64,000 nucleotides of DNA from assembly GCF_009363655.1 (NCBI RefSeq), contig NZ_CP045393.1:1922001-1986000 (forward strand), given 5' to 3'. Shown piece by piece: positions 31,419-40,382 of the stretch (positions are counted from its first letter, which is position 1; every line of letters starts with the position of its first letter). Position numbers and translations under genes: made by a program. The notes under the pieces were generated by a model. That model was not told where the DNA came from and searched no databases. It worked only from the letters and a program-made list of their open reading frames with translations. This DNA is from Roseovarius sp. THAF27. Its GTDB lineage: Bacteria > Pseudomonadota > Alphaproteobacteria > Rhodobacterales > Rhodobacteraceae.

Positions 31419-32555
31419 TCAGCCTTTCCAGATCCAGCCGCCGCCCAGGATACGGCTGCCTTCGGTCTCATAGAATACGCAGGCCTGCCCCGGCGAGACG
31501 CCTTCCTCGGCCACCATCAGCTCGACTTGGGCCGTGTCCGGCCCGGTGGGGCGAATGACCGCCTCGCGCGCCGGGCGGGTGGAGCGGACCTTGACCGAGA
31601 CATGCCATTCGGACTGGCTTTCAAAGGGCGCGTCGCCCAGCCAGTTGATCTCGCGCACGGGCACGGTGCGGGTGGCCAGCATATCCTTGGGTCCCACGAT
31701 CACGCGCTGCGCGTCGACGTCGAGTTTCACCACGTAAAGCGGCTCGTCCAGGCCGCCGATGCCCAGCCCCCGGCGCTGGCCGATCGTATAGTGGATGACG
31801 CCGCTGTGCTGCCCCAGGACGCGACCGTCCGCATGGACGATCTCGCCGGGTTCCGCCGCGCCGGGGCGCAGCTTTTCGATCACGCTGGCATAATTGCCGT
31901 TCGGCACGAAGCAGATGTCCTGGCTGTCGGGCTTGTCCGCGACAGGCAGGCCATAGCGCGCGGCCAAAGCCCGCGTCGCGTCCTTGGACGGCAGGTGTCC
32001 CAGCGGAAAGCGCAGGAAGTCCAGCTGTTCGGGCGTGGTCGAAAAGAGGAAATAGCTCTGGTCGCGATTGGCGTCCGCCGCGCAATGCAACTCGGGGCCG
32101 CGTTCGCCCGTCTTGCGCTGAATGTAATGGCCGGTCGCCATGCAATCGGCGTCGAGATCCTTGGCCGTCTCCAGCAGGTCCTTGAACTTGACCCGCTCGT
32201 TGCAGCGGATGCAGGGCACGGGCGTCGCGCCGGCCAGATAGCTGTCGGCGAACTCGTCGATCACCGCGTCCTTGAAGATGTTCTCGTAGTCCAGCACGTA
32301 ATGCGGAAAGCCCATTTCCTCGGCCACGCGCCGCGCGTCGTGGATGTCGACCCCGGCGCAGCAGGCGCCTTTCTTGGCCAGCGCCGCGCCGTGATCGTAA
32401 AGCTGCAACGTCACGCCGACCACGTCATAGCCTTCTTCCGCAAGCTGTGCGGCCACGACCGAACTGTCGACCCCGCCCGACATGGCGACGACGACCCGCG
32501 TGTCGGCGGGCGCCTTGGGAAATCCAAGCGAATTCAGTTCAGGATCGAGCGGCAT
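31419..32555 (-). CDS. mnmA: tRNA 2-thiouridylase MnmA
   Basis: MnmA adds sulfur to U34 of tRNA-Lys, Glu and Gln. The 378-residue protein has the PP-loop [11 protein letters not shown] near residue 20. It has catalytic cysteines in P-C-I-R-C-N (near residue 115) and in the D-I-C-F-V-P region (near residue 212), the M-A-T-G-H-Y segment, and the C-terminal beta-barrel ending G-G-G-W-I-W-K-G. Start 32555 (M-P-L-D-P-E-L-N) is chosen because upstream residues are not family-like. Confidence 0.95.
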   Translation of the reverse strand: MPLDPELNSLGFPKAPADTRVVVAMSGGVDSSVVAAQLAEEGYDVVGVTLQLYDHGAALAKKGACCAGVDIHDARRVAEEMGFPHYVLDYENIFKDAVIDEFADSYLAGATPVPCIRCNERVKFKDLLETAKDLDADCMATGHYIQRKTGERGPELHCAADANRDQSYFLFSTTPEQLDFLRFPLGHLPSKDATRALAARYGLPVADKPDSQDICFVPNGNYASVIEKLRPGAAEPGEIVHADGRVLGQHSGVIHYTIGQRRGLGIGGLDEPLYVVKLDVDAQRVIVGPKDMLATRTVPVREINWLGDAPFESQSEWHVSVKVRSTRPAREAVIRPTGPDTAQVELMVAEEGVSPGQACVFYETEGSRILGGGWIWKG

Positions 32556-32774
32556 GGCAGGGCTCCGGCGTTTGCCCGAATATAGGAAGGATCCGACAGG
32601 TGTTAAGAGGGCGCGGTGTGGCCTGCCGCGTCGCAAGTGTCAAGCCGGCCGCCGTGCTGCGCACCCGTCGCCGCCCGCTTTTAGGAAAATACGAGGCATT
32701 CACCGCGGCTCGTTTCACCCGGCGTTAAGGACAAATCCCGAATGTGGGCAGGGTGTTATCGAGGGGTGAACCAG

Positions 32775-33056
32775 ATGTATCTGAAGAAAGTCGCAGGGCC
32801 CCGCGCCGTGACCCTGCCGGATGGAAGCGTCCTGACGCGGGCCGATTTGCCGGCGCCGGACACGCAGCGGTGGGTGGCGTCGAGAAAACTCCTGGTTGTG
32901 CGGGCGGTGGCGCATGGCCTGCTGTCACAGGCAGAGGCGCAGGAGATGTACCAGATCAGCGCAGAGGAATTTCACGAATGGCTTGAAGCGGTATCTCGCC
33001 ACGGCGAGGCGGGGCTGAAGGTGACAGTGGCAAAACCTGTGGACAACCTGAGGTAG
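32775..33056 (+). CDS. sciP: CtrA inhibitor SciP (DUF1153)
   Basis: SciP is a small helix-turn-helix protein that, in Caulobacter, binds CtrA and blocks its activation of target promoters. The 93-residue product matches the DUF1153 pattern: K-K-V-A-G-P-R-A-V-T-L-P-D-G-S at the start, then P-D-T-Q-R-W-V-A-S-R-K and an HTH ending I-S-A-E-E-F-H-E-W. It is complete and lies 89 bases upstream of ctrA. Its known partner is truncated here by the island, so its function in this cell is uncertain. Confidence 0.88.
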   Translation: MYLKKVAGPRAVTLPDGSVLTRADLPAPDTQRWVASRKLLVVRAVAHGLLSQAEAQEMYQISAEEFHEWLEAVSRHGEAGLKVTVAKPVDNLR

Positions 33057-33079
33057 TAGCCGCTATTTGTTCTCATATA

Positions 33080-33094
33080 GTAACCAGCGGTTAA
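33080..33094. promoter_or_regulatory. candidate near-consensus CtrA box upstream of ctrA
   Basis: GTAACCAGCGGTTAA matches TTAA-N7-TTAA at seven of eight fixed bases. It lies 51 bases before the ctrA ATG, in the position of an autoregulatory site. Autoregulation of ctrA is known in Caulobacter; here it is inferred. Confidence 0.4.
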
Positions 33095-33145
33095 CCAATT
33101 TTCGGGAAGATCGTTCGCGACAAGGTTATAAGCGGAGAATTGAAC

Positions 33146-33784
33146 ATGCGCGTTCTTCTGGTCGAAGACGATCCGAACACCTCGAAAAGCATCGAGTTGA
33201 TGCTGACCCATGCCAACCTCAACGTGTACAGCACGGACCTGGGCGAGGAAGGGATCGATCTGGCCAAGCTTTACGATTACGACCTGATCCTGCTCGATCT
33301 GGGCCTGCCCGACATGAACGGGCACGAGGTGCTGCGGCAACTCAGGCTTGCACGGATCGACACGCCGATCCTCATCCTGTCCGGGGCGGACGACACCGAG
33401 AACAAGATCAAGGGGTTCGGTTTCGGTGCCGACGACTACCTGACGAAGCCCTTCCACCGCGAGGAACTGGTGGCGCGGATCCACGCCATCATCCGGCGGT
33501 CCAAGGGACATTCGCAGTCGATGATCCGCACCGGCAAGGTGAACGTGAACCTCGACGCCAAGACGGTGGATGTCGCGGGCAAGACCGTGCACCTGACGGG
33601 CAAGGAATACCAGATGCTGGAACTGCTCAGCCTGCGCAAGGGCACGACCCTGACGAAAGAGATGTTCCTCAACCACCTATACGGCGGAATGGACGAGCCG
33701 GAGCTCAAGATCATCGACGTCTTCATTCCATCACAGGAATTTCGCAAAATCAGTAACTTAGATCGTACGCGTGACACACGTTGA
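33146..33784 (+). pseudogene. ctrA: ctrA, 5' part, truncated by the integrated element (212 codons, last 18 foreign)
   Basis: CtrA is the response regulator that controls motility, gene-transfer-agent and cell-cycle genes in alphaproteobacteria. The receiver domain is intact (M-R-V-L-L-V-E-D-D; acceptor D51 in L-L-L-D-L-G-L-P-D). The OmpR-type winged-helix domain begins normally near residue 128. After codon 194 (E-L-K-I-I-D-V-F-I) the sequence enters the island and codes 18 unrelated residues to a TGA at 33784. The native 46-residue end is at 49216-49357. Lost are the second half of the recognition helix and the wing, so specific DNA binding is very unlikely. GGAG at 33134 supports ATG 33146. 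The shortened protein could still be phosphorylated and dimerise. Confidence 0.93.
33707..33726. repeat. attL core of the ctrA-integrated element
   Basis: AAGATCATCGACGTCTTCAT, identical to 49196-49215. The four bases AGCT plus one mismatched base precede both copies, so similarity covers 25 bp with one difference. The repeat is ctrA coding sequence (K-I-I-D-V-F-I). Sequence left of it continues ctrA upstream; sequence right of it is foreign. Confidence 0.92.
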
Positions 33785-33803
33785 GACCCGCAATGTGACA
33801 CAC
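33771..33803 (+). repeat. left arm-type integrase sites (GTGACACAC direct repeats)
   Basis: GTGACACAC occurs at 33771-33779 and, extended to TGTGACACAC, at 33794-33803. The same motif in the same orientation occurs at the other end of the element. Short direct repeats near both att cores are typical of tyrosine-integrase arm-binding sites. The first copy also encodes the last residues of the truncated CtrA reading frame. No gene is seen from 33785 to 34057. Confidence 0.65.
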
Positions 33804-34057
33804 TTTGGCTGGGGCAGGGGATAGAGCCGCTGACGCGGCCCTGCAGTAAGTCTGGCCACCTGAGGTCGCAGAGAAACCGGAAGCCTTGGAGGCGGTGGCG
33901 CGTTACGTGACTGAGTAGGCAGCATTAGGGCAGGGCCGGAACGGTTCATTCTCAAAAGAAATAATGTCGCGAAAGCCCAATTTTGTCTACGCCACCGCCA
34001 AAACGACGCCACAAATACTGATTGTAATTATTCGGTCGAAGTCGTGGAGAAAGATAA

Positions 34058-34411
34058 ATGAGCACCAGTTCTCTGGCGGTGGTGATCCTAATATTGGCAA
34101 CATGCGTAGCGAAGCCGACGTCAGCTACTACGCAGGAGATGCTTAGGATGAAAATGCTGTCTAGCGATTTTTGTGACGAGATTTATTATCGATCTTACGA
34201 AATGGCGCAGCACCATCAGAGAGCACGTTTGAAGGAGCCTACTTATTACATTCAGTACGGTGACACCAACAGGATGCAAAAGTTTACAGTTGCCATTCAT
34301 GAACAGGTTGGCCTCCAGAATCTGTACTCAGTAGAGAAAGAGAAAACTGTAGCAGCCGATGGTTTCGCTACTGGAATGCAGTATGCGTGCGTAGCGATGG
34401 AAACCAAGTGA
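34058..34411 (+). CDS. small secreted-looking protein of unknown function
   Basis: A 117-residue product with a hydrophobic N-terminus (S-S-L-A-V-V-I-L-I-L-A-T-C) resembling a Sec signal; the Cys position is not a clean lipobox. The rest is polar, with paired-looking cysteines (D-F-C-D-E, Q-Y-A-C-V) that could form a disulfide after export. GGAG lies 8 bases before the ATG. The gene is AT-rich relative to the chromosome and is the first cargo gene at the left end. No family recognised. Confidence 0.55.
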   Translation: MSTSSLAVVILILATCVAKPTSATTQEMLRMKMLSSDFCDEIYYRSYEMAQHHQRARLKEPTYYIQYGDTNRMQKFTVAIHEQVGLQNLYSVEKEKTVAADGFATGMQYACVAMETK

Positions 34412-34468
34412 AGCCGCCCGAATCTGCTGGCACATTTTTTCCTAGCGATAAACCTTTGTCTAGGTGCG

Positions 34469-35029
34469 ATGAACCGAAGAGCAATCACTAGAACGCCAAC
34501 GCAGCGGCAATGGCGAAAGATGATGAAGGCGAACGCCTCACGGCGTCGGGGCCGAAGACTGGGCCGTCTCGCCGTCCTAGGGTTTGTCGGTGTCACCTTG
34601 GTGATCGTGGCGCTTGCCGTCGATCACGGACGTTACACCGGATGGTTCGATGAACATTCAGGCTCACAGGCTCAACTTCCAAAGAGCATCCGCGGCGGTG
34701 ACGCTTGGAACCGGGGGACCTCGAAAGGATCGAAGAGCGCCAGCGGGAACTTGGTCGGCAGGGTGACATATGTCCGAGACGGCGACACCATCGAGGTATC
34801 CGGTCGCCCAGTCAGGTTCGCCAATCTCGATTGCGCAGAGCTTGGTACGGCCTCCGGCAACCGCGCGAAGCAACTAATGGCCTCACTCGTAAAGGGGCAG
34901 ACCGTATCGTGCCGTTTGACAGGTCGAAAGAGTTATGACCGATGGATCGGTTCTTGCAGTCTGTCAGATGGTCGGGACCTCGCCTATTCAATGGTTCAGA
35001 GAGGCGCTTGCGGTTGGTGGCGTGGTTAG
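34469..35029 (+). CDS. membrane-anchored SNase-like (thermonuclease fold) protein
   Basis: A 186-residue protein. A basic N-terminus leads into one hydrophobic span (L-A-V-L-G-F-V-G-V-T-L-V-I-V-A-L-A-V, about residues 33-50). From about residue 95 the SNase pattern appears: R-V-T-Y-V-R-D-G-D-T-I-E-V, then V-R-F-A-N-L-D-C-A-E with Arg and Glu in the catalytic positions, and K-S-Y-D-R-W-I-G-S for the second Arg. The domain looks short but complete. It would cut DNA or RNA outside the cytoplasmic membrane, perhaps incoming phage DNA; that role is inference. Confidence 0.75.
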   Translation: MNRRAITRTPTQRQWRKMMKANASRRRGRRLGRLAVLGFVGVTLVIVALAVDHGRYTGWFDEHSGSQAQLPKSIRGGDAWNRGTSKGSKSASGNLVGRVTYVRDGDTIEVSGRPVRFANLDCAELGTASGNRAKQLMASLVKGQTVSCRLTGRKSYDRWIGSCSLSDGRDLAYSMVQRGACGWWRG

Positions 35030-35164
35030 TCTTCGGTGGAGGCCGTGTCAGCGGCGTGCAAGTATCCTTTCTTATCTCCATGCAACTCGCCTTAGACGCT
35101 AAGTGGTTCTGGTTTTTCCCCCTTCCAAAGTGGTACCAGTCCCGAAAAGAATTTGGGTGAGCTT

Positions 35165-38062
35165 ATGCAGGCGGCGGATTTTATCAAGAAGTGGGAAGCG
35201 GCGGAGCTGAAGGAGCGGAGCGCATCGCAGGCGCATTTCTTAGACCTCTGCGCACTCCTAGGCATTGAAGACCCTGTCTCCGCCGACCCCAAGGGCGAAT
35301 GGTTCACCTTTGAACGCGGCGCGTCCAAGACCTCAGGCGGCGAAGGCTGGGCGGACGTCTGGCGCAAAGGATGCTTCGCATGGGAGTACAAGGGGAAGAA
35401 GAAGGACCTAGACAAGGCTTTTGAACAACTCTTGCAATACTCCATCGCGCTGGAAAACCCGCCGCTTCTAATCGTGTCGGACATGACGCGCATCCGGATA
35501 CAGACAAACTGGACGAACACCGTCCAGCAAACATACGAAATCACCACGCCGGACCTTCTAGATGCCAGCAAGCGCGACCTCCTGCGCGCCTGCTTCACCG
35601 ATCCCGAAAGCCTGCGCCCCGCTAAGACACGGCAGGCCCTAACCGAAGAGGCCGCGCAGAAATTCGCATCGCTTGCGCAGCGTTTGCGCGAGCGCGAGCA
35701 TGACCCGGAAACCGTCGCGCATTTCGTGAACCGCCTCGTCTTCTGCATGTTCGCCGAAGACGTGGACCTTCTGCCGAACAAGATGTTCCAGAAGATGCTG
35801 GAGTTGTGCCAGAAGGACCCGACCGAGTTTCAGCCCTTCGCCAAGGACCTCTTCGCCGCCATGCAGTCCGGCGGGCGCGTCGGCTTCGAAAAGGTGGAAT
35901 GGTTCAACGGCGGTCTCTTCGATGACGACACGGCCCTGCCGCTCGACAAGGAAGACTTGGCTGACCTTCTTGCCGCCGCGAAGCTTGACTGGTCCGAAAT
36001 CGACCCCTCTATTTTGGGTACCCTGTTCGAGCGTGGCCTTGACCCGGACAAGCGCTCGCAGCTTGGCGCGCACTACACCGACCGCGACAAGATTATGCAA
36101 ATCGTCAACCCGGTGGTGGTGGAGCCGCTGTTTGCCGAATGGACCGAGGTGAAAACCCAGATCGAAGCGGCGCTGAGCAGGGCGGAGAGCGCCAAGTCGC
36201 GCTCTGCCCGGACCAAGGCCGAGAAAGAGGCGGAACGCCTCCACGCAGCGTTTCTGGAGCGTCTGAGAAGCTTCCGCGTGCTGGACCCGGCCTGTGGGTC
36301 CGGCAACTTCCTTTACCTGTCTCTCTTGGCGCTTAAGGACATTGAACACCGCACGAACCTTGAGGCCGAGGCCTTGGGCCTTCCACGCGGCTTCCCGACC
36401 ATTGGGCCGGAGTGCGTGAAGGGGATTGAATTGAACCCTTATGCCGCTGAACTCGCCCGTGTATCGGTATGGGTTGGGGAAATCCAGTGGATGCGCAGGA
36501 ACGGTTTCGATGCCGCCCGCAACCCGATCCTGCGCCCGTTGGGCACCATCGAAAACCGCGACGCGGTGCTTGCCCCGGACGGCTCCAAAGCAGACTGGCC
36601 AGATGCTGACGTGGTGGTTGGAAACCCACCCTTCCTTGGGAACAAGCGAATGATCTTCGCACTTGGAGAAGAATATACCCACGCACTCAGAAAGGCTTGG
36701 AATACGGTCCCCGGCGGTGTCGATCTTGTGGCTTACTGGTTCGCCAAGGCTTGGGAGATGATACAGGAAAACCGCCTTAGGCGCGTCGGGCTGGTTGCGA
36801 CGAACTCTATTCGCGGAGGCATCAACCGAGAGGTCCTGAAACCTATCGTAGACGGAGGCCAAATATTCACTGCTTGGTCGGACGAGAACTGGACTGTCGA
36901 GGGCGCGGCAGTCCGCGTATCCATGGTCTGCTTTCAAGCCGGAGGCGAGCTAGATGTTATGTTGGACGGGAAGTCAGTCTCAAAGGTGTTCTCTGACCTC
37001 ACTGCCAGTACGGACGGGCACGACCTGACATCGGCCAAACGCCTTCGCAGCAATGCAGACCTTGCGTTTCAGGGTTTTAAGTTTGGGGGGCCGTTCGACA
37101 TTTCCGCAGACCTTGCAAGGCAGATGCTGGATGAACCTCGCAACCCGAACGGTGAAAAAAACTCTACGGTGATACGTCGTTGGTTCAATGGGATGGATTT
37201 GACACGTCGTCTTGAAGAACGATGGTGCATTGACTTCGGCGTAACGCGAACGGAGCACGAGGCGGCATTGTTCGAGGCCCCTTTCGCAGCGCACACGAAA
37301 CACTGGAACAGTGAAAACGCTAGACTGGAGGCCGCAGGAAAGCGGCGTCTTCGGGCCGGCGAAGCAAAGACCTTAGCCACTTGGTGGCTGCATCAACGGC
37401 CGCGACCTGAGTTGCGCGAGGGTCTGGCAGGGTTGGAGCGATTCATTGCCACGCCTGAAGTAGCAAAGCACCGCGTTTTCGTTTGGTTGAATCGAGGGAT
37501 GTTAGCTTCCGGATCGGTGTATTCGATTGCCCGAGACGACGACACTACCTTCGGTATTCTACATTCTCGTTTTCACGCAATCTGGGCGCTCCGCATGGGT
37601 ACCTCGCTCGAAGACCGCCCCCGGTATACTCCTTCAACCACATTCGAGACCTTTCCCTTTCCGGAGGCTCTTTCGCCGAACATTCCCGCCACCGACTATG
37701 CTGATAATCCGCGCGCCCAGAAGATCGCCGAAACCGCCGCAGAACTGAACCGCCTGCGTGAAAACTGGCTAAACCCGCCTGATCTCGTGGACAGGGTCCC
37801 CGAGGTGGTCGAAGGCTACCCTGACCGGTTGATACCAAAAGACGACAAGGCCGCGAAGGAACTCAAGAAGCGCACCCTCACCAATCTCTACAATGCGCGC
37901 CCCGCATGGTTGGACCACGCCCACAAAAAACTGGATGAAGCCGTTGCAGAAGCTTACGGCTGGGGTGACGACTGGCGCGACGGCAAGCTGACTGAAGATG
38001 AAATCCTTGCCCGCCTTTTCCGTCTCAATCAGGCAAGGGCTGCGAAACAGAACGACGGATAG
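35165..38062 (+). CDS. MmeI-like (type IIL) restriction-modification enzyme
   Basis: A 965-residue single-chain enzyme joining endonuclease, adenine methyltransferase and target-recognition regions, in MmeI order. The N-terminal nuclease has D64 and E74-Y-K76, with the same D-x9-E-x-K spacing as MmeI, in A-D-V-W-R-K-G-C-F-A-W-E-Y-K-G. Methyltransferase motif I is L-D-P-A-C-G-S-G-N-F near residue 373. Motif IV is N-P-P-F at residue 487. The C-terminal third should hold the recognition domain. All catalytic motifs look intact. ATG 35165 has a GGTGAG ribosome site; an upstream TTG at 35153 is less likely. Recognition site unknown. Confidence 0.9.
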   Translation: MQAADFIKKWEAAELKERSASQAHFLDLCALLGIEDPVSADPKGEWFTFERGASKTSGGEGWADVWRKGCFAWEYKGKKKDLDKAFEQLLQYSIALENPPLLIVSDMTRIRIQTNWTNTVQQTYEITTPDLLDASKRDLLRACFTDPESLRPAKTRQALTEEAAQKFASLAQRLREREHDPETVAHFVNRLVFCMFAEDVDLLPNKMFQKMLELCQKDPTEFQPFAKDLFAAMQSGGRVGFEKVEWFNGGLFDDDTALPLDKEDLADLLAAAKLDWSEIDPSILGTLFERGLDPDKRSQLGAHYTDRDKIMQIVNPVVVEPLFAEWTEVKTQIEAALSRAESAKSRSARTKAEKEAERLHAAFLERLRSFRVLDPACGSGNFLYLSLLALKDIEHRTNLEAEALGLPRGFPTIGPECVKGIELNPYAAELARVSVWVGEIQWMRRNGFDAARNPILRPLGTIENRDAVLAPDGSKADWPDADVVVGNPPFLGNKRMIFALGEEYTHALRKAWNTVPGGVDLVAYWFAKAWEMIQENRLRRVGLVATNSIRGGINREVLKPIVDGGQIFTAWSDENWTVEGAAVRVSMVCFQAGGELDVMLDGKSVSKVFSDLTASTDGHDLTSAKRLRSNADLAFQGFKFGGPFDISADLARQMLDEPRNPNGEKNSTVIRRWFNGMDLTRRLEERWCIDFGVTRTEHEAALFEAPFAAHTKHWNSENARLEAAGKRRLRAGEAKTLATWWLHQRPRPELREGLAGLERFIATPEVAKHRVFVWLNRGMLASGSVYSIARDDDTTFGILHSRFHAIWALRMGTSLEDRPRYTPSTTFETFPFPEALSPNIPATDYADNPRAQKIAETAAELNRLRENWLNPPDLVDRVPEVVEGYPDRLIPKDDKAAKELKKRTLTNLYNARPAWLDHAHKKLDEAVAEAYGWGDDWRDGKLTEDEILARLFRLNQARAAKQNDG

Positions 38063-38487
38063 ATCAGCCGCAGACGGTTCCGTCGCGAATCCCATACAAC
38101 TTTTTTAGGAGAATTTTGGAATCTCGAAACGGCGGTTTGTGATTTGAAAGACTGGGGAGCCTGTTCTGGGCGGGTCCCATTATCTTTTTCCGCGAGAGGA
38201 GTTTCACGCGTAATAAATTTACGTGGGCATAAAACCAATCTTTTGCCTCATACTACAACTTAGTTGCTAAATTCGGTTGCATAGACGCTGACAGCACCTG
38301 CGCGGGCTTTCGGCGTACTGGGGTACCCCACCTTGGGTCCCTAAAATAATATATTAAAATCATTCTCTTATAAGTATTTCCGCTTTGATCCTGCAAGCGC
38401 TTTGACGCAGGAAGGCGCCGCTTATGCCTCCTCCGGCATATCTCTGAGCTTTCCATGTCCTGTTTGGCCCTGTCAGCACCTCTGCCG
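38063..38487. other. AT-rich intergenic stretch between convergent cargo genes
   Basis: No convincing gene. An 86-codon leftward frame (38253-38513) overlaps the recombinase end and has no family features or ribosome site. A perfect 12-bp palindrome, TGGGGTACCCCA, lies at 38319-38330, followed by an AT-rich run (AATAATATATTAAAAT). It could act as a recombination site for the adjacent serine recombinase or as a termination region; neither is shown. Confidence 0.4.
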
Positions 38488-39189
38488 TCACGCCGCATCG
38501 GCCTTATAGACACCTGCCTTCACCAGCATTTGGCGCACGCTGTTGGCCTGATAGTCTTTGCCAGATGGTGCAGTGAATCCTTCGTTTGCCAGTTCGGTTG
38601 CGATCTGGCGTAGGGATCGGCGGGTGCCTGTCTTAGGGTTGCGGCGATACAGCCGTTTCGCTGCGGTGAGCGCGTCAGCGCTGACAGGCTTCCTGCCCTC
38701 CACCCTGCGGCCCAGAGCCTCGCTCTTGCGGTCTCTGGCGGCTTTCAGCTTCTCCACGGTGTTTCGGCGGTCGAAGGCTGCTACAGCGCCTAGGATCGTG
38801 CGTACAAGCTCTGTCGTGGGCGTATCGACCATGAAGTAGTCGGGCGCGGTCGTCGGGATGAGGTCGACCCCGCGTTGTTTTAATAGGCGGTGGCCAAGTT
38901 CCTGCACCACAGCATCACGTGCGAACCGGTCGGGCGACTCCACCAGAATGGTGCGCGTACCGTTGGACAGGACAGCGTCCAAAAGGTCCTGCATACCGGG
39001 GCGGGAGTCGATGGGATCGGCGCCGGATACCGCCGCGTCATAGAAGGTCTGGACTATCTCGTATCCGTTCGCTTTGGCGTATGCCTCGATTGCCGCCCGC
39101 TGGCGCTTATCGGAGTCCTTGTCCTCGCCCACGTTTGTGGCGCTGGAAGTCCGCATGTAAGCGAAAGCGGGGACCTTTGATTTCGACAT
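38488..39189 (-). CDS. serine recombinase (resolvase/invertase family)
   Basis: A 233-residue protein with the resolvase catalytic domain: A-Y-M-R-T-S-S (nucleophile S15 or S16), then D-R-P/S-R-P-G-M-Q-D-L-L and S-P-D-R-F-A-R-D with the catalytic arginines. The C-terminus has a helix-turn-helix region (R-S-L-R-Q-I-A-T-E-L-A-N-E-G). It is a small-serine-recombinase size, so it could invert or resolve DNA rather than integrate the element. No pair of inverted sites was found around it. AAAGGG precedes the start at 39189. Confidence 0.85.
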   Translation of the reverse strand: MSKSKVPAFAYMRTSSATNVGEDKDSDKRQRAAIEAYAKANGYEIVQTFYDAAVSGADPIDSRPGMQDLLDAVLSNGTRTILVESPDRFARDAVVQELGHRLLKQRGVDLIPTTAPDYFMVDTPTTELVRTILGAVAAFDRRNTVEKLKAARDRKSEALGRRVEGRKPVSADALTAAKRLYRRNPKTGTRRSLRQIATELANEGFTAPSGKDYQANSVRQMLVKAGVYKADAA

Positions 39190-39623
39190 ATATCAACCCT
39201 TTCAGTGGGATACGGGAATCATCCGTGATCTTACTGAAGATAGATAACACATCTGGACCGCCGAGTCCGCCTTCATTTCTGGAAACAATGGGTTTTTTGC
39301 CGCGCCAGCGGCTTCTGTACCGTTGTAAAATGGGTCAGCATCTATTGCTCAAACGTAAACTGATTAGTACAGTTCGGCGACGGTTGCACAACGCGGGTTC
39401 GACGGCGTCTGGTGCCGATAAAAAAGCCGCCACACCTTTCGATGTGACGGCCTTTTCTATTCCCGACTAGCCGATGCCTAGTCTTGAGGCTTTTTCCTCT
39501 TACGGGATGGCCACCTCGGGCGCCGCTCGGACCTACACGTTTCCGTGCTTGATGTTTTGAGACCGTGAGGCATAGGCACGGTCCGTCTTGTAAAGTGGAA
39601 CATAGTGTTATTCGGGGAAAATG
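39190..39623. other. intergenic region between the recombinase and the PRTase gene
   Basis: No gene seen. It contains the leftward terminator at 39426-39451 and must contain the promoter of the recombinase gene. A T-loop-like GGGTTCGA occurs near 39398 but no tRNA fold closes around it. Confidence 0.5.
39426..39451 (-). terminator. terminator of the PIN/PRTase operon
   Basis: Stem arms GCCGCCACA (39426-39434) and TGTGACGGC (39443-39451) pair with one wobble around an 8-base loop. On the minus strand the hairpin is followed by six T. It lies 173 bases downstream of the phosphoribosyltransferase-like gene stop. The plus strand also has a CTTTTC tail, so it may act both ways. Confidence 0.75.
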
Positions 39624-40361
39624 TCAATCATTGCGAAGATCAAGATCGCTCAGAAGGCAAACACCCCGCTCTACCAACGCACCTTGCTCCCGCAAGCATT
39701 GAGCGACAGAGATAATTGATGTTCCGGACGATACAAGGTCATCAATTAAGGCGATCCGCTTACCGTAAAGGTCTGGAACGTCTCCAACTAACGTGAACGG
39801 CTGGAAAAAGCGGCGCATTTGCTTGGACACCTCTTTCATCTGGAAATCGAATTCTCGATCCACCCTGCGAAGCTCACCCAACTGCGCCTTAAACAATTTC
39901 TCTTGCCGGTCTTTCTGGAACTGCGGGAACTCTGCGTCAATTCCGTCAATGACCTCTCCAACTGTCCTTTTGCGCAGGAAGGTTGATGCCACCAACGGCA
40001 ATCCAGACGCCTGAGCGACTCGTTCAGCGAACGTAAAACAAAGCTGCTTGCTGGACGGAACATCCATGAGCAAGTCGACGTCCAGTTCATGCACGAAGGT
40101 GTTGAGGATATCATCGGCACGCGTGTACAGCATCTTATGATACATCGGCTGCATTCTGTAGCCGTTCATCTCCTTAAGTGCGTAGACCAGCGGATTACCA
40201 TCCCGATCATGCCCTTTGGTCTTTTTTCTGCGGAAGACATACTTAACACGCATCTCGCCAACCGTTCCTTCAGTTGGATTGCCTTCGGTCGAAGTATCCA
40301 CCATTTCCTGATGAGAATGATCAATGACTACCGACCGGTCTTTATAAACGTTTATCCCCAA
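39624..40361 (-). CDS. phosphoribosyltransferase-like protein (candidate defence operon)
   Basis: A 245-residue protein. The C-terminal part carries the PRPP-binding loop of type I phosphoribosyltransferases, R-I-A-L-I-D-D-L-V-S-S-G-T-S-I, with D207-D208 in place. The upstream D-V-D-L-L-M-D-V-P-S-S-K and a charged, helical insertion (Q-K-D-R-Q-E-K-L-F-K, about residues 150-185) separate it from ordinary ComF or pyrimidine-salvage enzymes. It starts 21 bases after the PIN gene stop and is the last gene of the operon. PRTase-like proteins occur as partners in some bacterial defence systems; a purine/pyrimidine salvage role is the alternative but unlikely on a mobile element. Confidence 0.75.
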   Translation of the reverse strand: MGINVYKDRSVVIDHSHQEMVDTSTEGNPTEGTVGEMRVKYVFRRKKTKGHDRDGNPLVYALKEMNGYRMQPMYHKMLYTRADDILNTFVHELDVDLLMDVPSSKQLCFTFAERVAQASGLPLVASTFLRKRTVGEVIDGIDAEFPQFQKDRQEKLFKAQLGELRRVDREFDFQMKEVSKQMRRFFQPFTLVGDVPDLYGKRIALIDDLVSSGTSIISVAQCLREQGALVERGVCLLSDLDLRND

Positions 40362-40382
40362 CGATGCCCCTCAGTCGCCGTC

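Noticed and set aside
38253..38513. 86-codon minus-strand frame in the element
   Set aside because: It overlaps the end of the recombinase gene, has no ribosome site and no family-like sequence.
39390..39420. T-loop-like GGGTTCGA suggesting a tRNA or tmRNA end
   Set aside because: No paired T-stem and no acceptor stem could be formed around it.
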